Shown here: positions 4,784 through 5,681 of the stretch, one piece after another | How positions within the stretch are numbered: the first letter of the stretch is position 1 | Layout: every line of letters starts with the position of its first letter | Origin: Candidatus Limnocylindrales bacterium | Lineage (GTDB): Bacteria > Chloroflexota > Limnocylindria > Limnocylindrales > CSP1-4 | NCBI GenBank assembly: GCA_030647575.1 | Contig: JAUSJS010000030.1 | Coordinates: 1 to 5,681 of the forward strand | Reading direction: 5' to 3' | Length of the DNA stretch: 5,681 nucleotides | The notes under the pieces: model-generated | What the model was told of the DNA's origin: nothing | Seen by the model: the letters and a program-made list of their open reading frames with translations, nothing else | Databases searched by the model: none | Program-made: the position numbers and the translations under genes

Positions 4784-5681
4784 GCACGACGCTCGACCCG
4801 CACAGCGAGGGCCCGGTGATCACCGAGCGGCCCCGCCCCGGCGCGCCGCGGACCTACGAGTTTCCGGCCGTCGTCGCCGACCGGCTGTCGAACGGGCTGA
4901 TCGTCCTCATCGCCGATCTGCCGGGGCGACCGCTCGTCTCGGCGTCAGTCGTGATCCGCGGTGGGGCTGCGGAGGAGCTGGCGGCCGACGGCGGCAGCAC
5001 CGTCCTCGCGGCGCGGGCCCTTTCCGAAGGGACCGAGGCACACGACGCGATCAAGCTCGTCGAGGCGGCCGAGCGGCTCGGCGCGTCGCTCCACGCCGAC
5101 GCCGGCTGGGATGCGCTGAGCGTCAGCGTCGACGTCCCGGCCGATCGGCTCTCGCCGGCGCTCGAGCTCGTCGCCGAAGTCCTGTTGCGTCCCACCTTTC
5201 CGGCGCCCGAGGTCGAACGCCTTCGTGACGAACGTCTGAACGACCTGCTGCAGGCCCAGGCGGATCCCCGTCGACGCGCGGAACAGGCCTTCGCGGCGAC
5301 GATCTACGCGCCCGCGTCGCCCTACCACCGACCGTCAGGCGGCAACCGCGACACGGTGGAACGGCTCACGTCGGACCATCTTCGCCGCGCCTACGAGCGT
5401 GCCCTGGATCCGCGGCGAGCGACCCTGGTCGTGGCCGGCGATCTCGGAGGCCAGCAGGTGCTTCCGCTCGCCGAGCGGCTGTTCGGTGGGTGGACGGGAC
5501 CGTCCGATGGCCGGACTCACGAGCCCGTTGCGGTCGTCGACACGTCGGCGTCGGCTCGGCGAGTCGTTCATGTGGTCCACCGGCCAGGCTCGGTGCAGAC
5601 GGAGATCCGGATCGGCCATCGCGGGCTGCCGCGCCGGATCCCGGACTTCCACGCGGTCTCGGTGATGAGCGCGATCCTCGG
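4780..5681 (+). CDS. M16 family peptidase-like protein, non-catalytic partner subunit (3' end outside window)
   Basis: The frame starts at ATG 4780 and stays open to the window edge, giving 300 complete residues. After an N-terminal extension of about 25 residues comes the M16 opening strand (VVADRLSNGLIVLIAD, 31-46) and then RGGAAEE (60-66). Where active members have HxxEH, this protein has TVLAA (74-78): both zinc-binding His and the catalytic Glu are missing, while the following LSEGT keeps the fold signature. Further landmarks are SVSVDVPADRLSPALELVAE (114-133), the helix around FPAPEVERLRDERL (140-153), PYHRPSGG (181-188) and LVVAGDL (216-222), which starts the second M16 domain. Family knowledge (mitochondrial MPP and bacterial M16B heterodimers) makes it the glycine-loop/regulatory partner of the upstream active subunit. 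Its overlap with that gene and strong ribosome binding site agree. About a third of the protein, including residues that may contribute to the shared active site, lies beyond the window. Confidence 0.92.
   Translation, partial: MSTTLDPHSEGPVITERPRPGAPRTYEFPAVVADRLSNGLIVLIADLPGRPLVSASVVIRGGAAEELAADGGSTVLAARALSEGTEAHDAIKLVEAAERLGASLHADAGWDALSVSVDVPADRLSPALELVAEVLLRPTFPAPEVERLRDERLNDLLQAQADPRRRAEQAFAATIYAPASPYHRPSGGNRDTVERLTSDHLRRAYERALDPRRATLVVAGDLGGQQVLPLAERLFGGWTGPSDGRTHEPVAVVDTSASARRVVHVVHRPGSVQTEIRIGHRGLPRRIPDFHAVSVMSAIL

Overview
The window is high-GC, roughly 70% by eye, with strongly G/C-ending codons. It reads as ordinary bacterial chromosome. A FedA-like membrane protein beside CopC, a tandem M16 peptidase pair and TAnnnT-type -10 boxes together suggest a high-GC Chloroflexota (Limnocylindria/Ellin6529-like) or an actinobacterium. 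This placement is an inference from gene content; no rRNA or tRNA is present to fix it. I see no insertion sequence, CRISPR array, phage gene or sign of recent transfer.

Layout: (1) 1-741 (+) is the 3' end of carB, covering the end of the second ATP-grasp half and the whole MGS-like allosteric domain. (2) 742-1282 is a convergent gap of about 540 bp with no gene I can support. It holds several inverted repeats, including a perfect 8-bp repeat around an A/T-rich loop and a cluster of pure-GC palindromes against the 3' end of the next gene. (3) 1283-3264 (-) is a two-gene, translationally coupled operon. A CopC-domain protein comes first (2641-3264), followed by a polytopic membrane protein (1283-2644), and the two share an ATGA overlap. 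(4) 3265-3433 is a short divergent promoter region. (5) 3434-5681 (+) is a two-gene, ATGA-coupled operon of M16 zinc-peptidase family proteins. The first subunit keeps the inverted HxxEH zinc motif. The second has lost it and runs off the right edge of the window.

How the genes work together: carB belongs to carbamoyl phosphate synthesis (arginine and pyrimidine supply) and is unrelated to the rest. The CopC-like and membrane proteins probably act together at the cell surface, perhaps in copper handling. The CopC domain departs from the usual metal site, with Asp where the C-terminal His normally sits, so its metal role is uncertain. The M16 pair fits the known arrangement of an active subunit plus a degenerate partner forming one peptidase chamber.

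I found no strong case for a wholly new system. The most worthwhile leads are the modified CopC with its coupled multi-His membrane partner, where both proteins carry His directly after a putative 'VAA' cleavage site; the possibly leaderless start of the copC operon; and the structured convergent gap.
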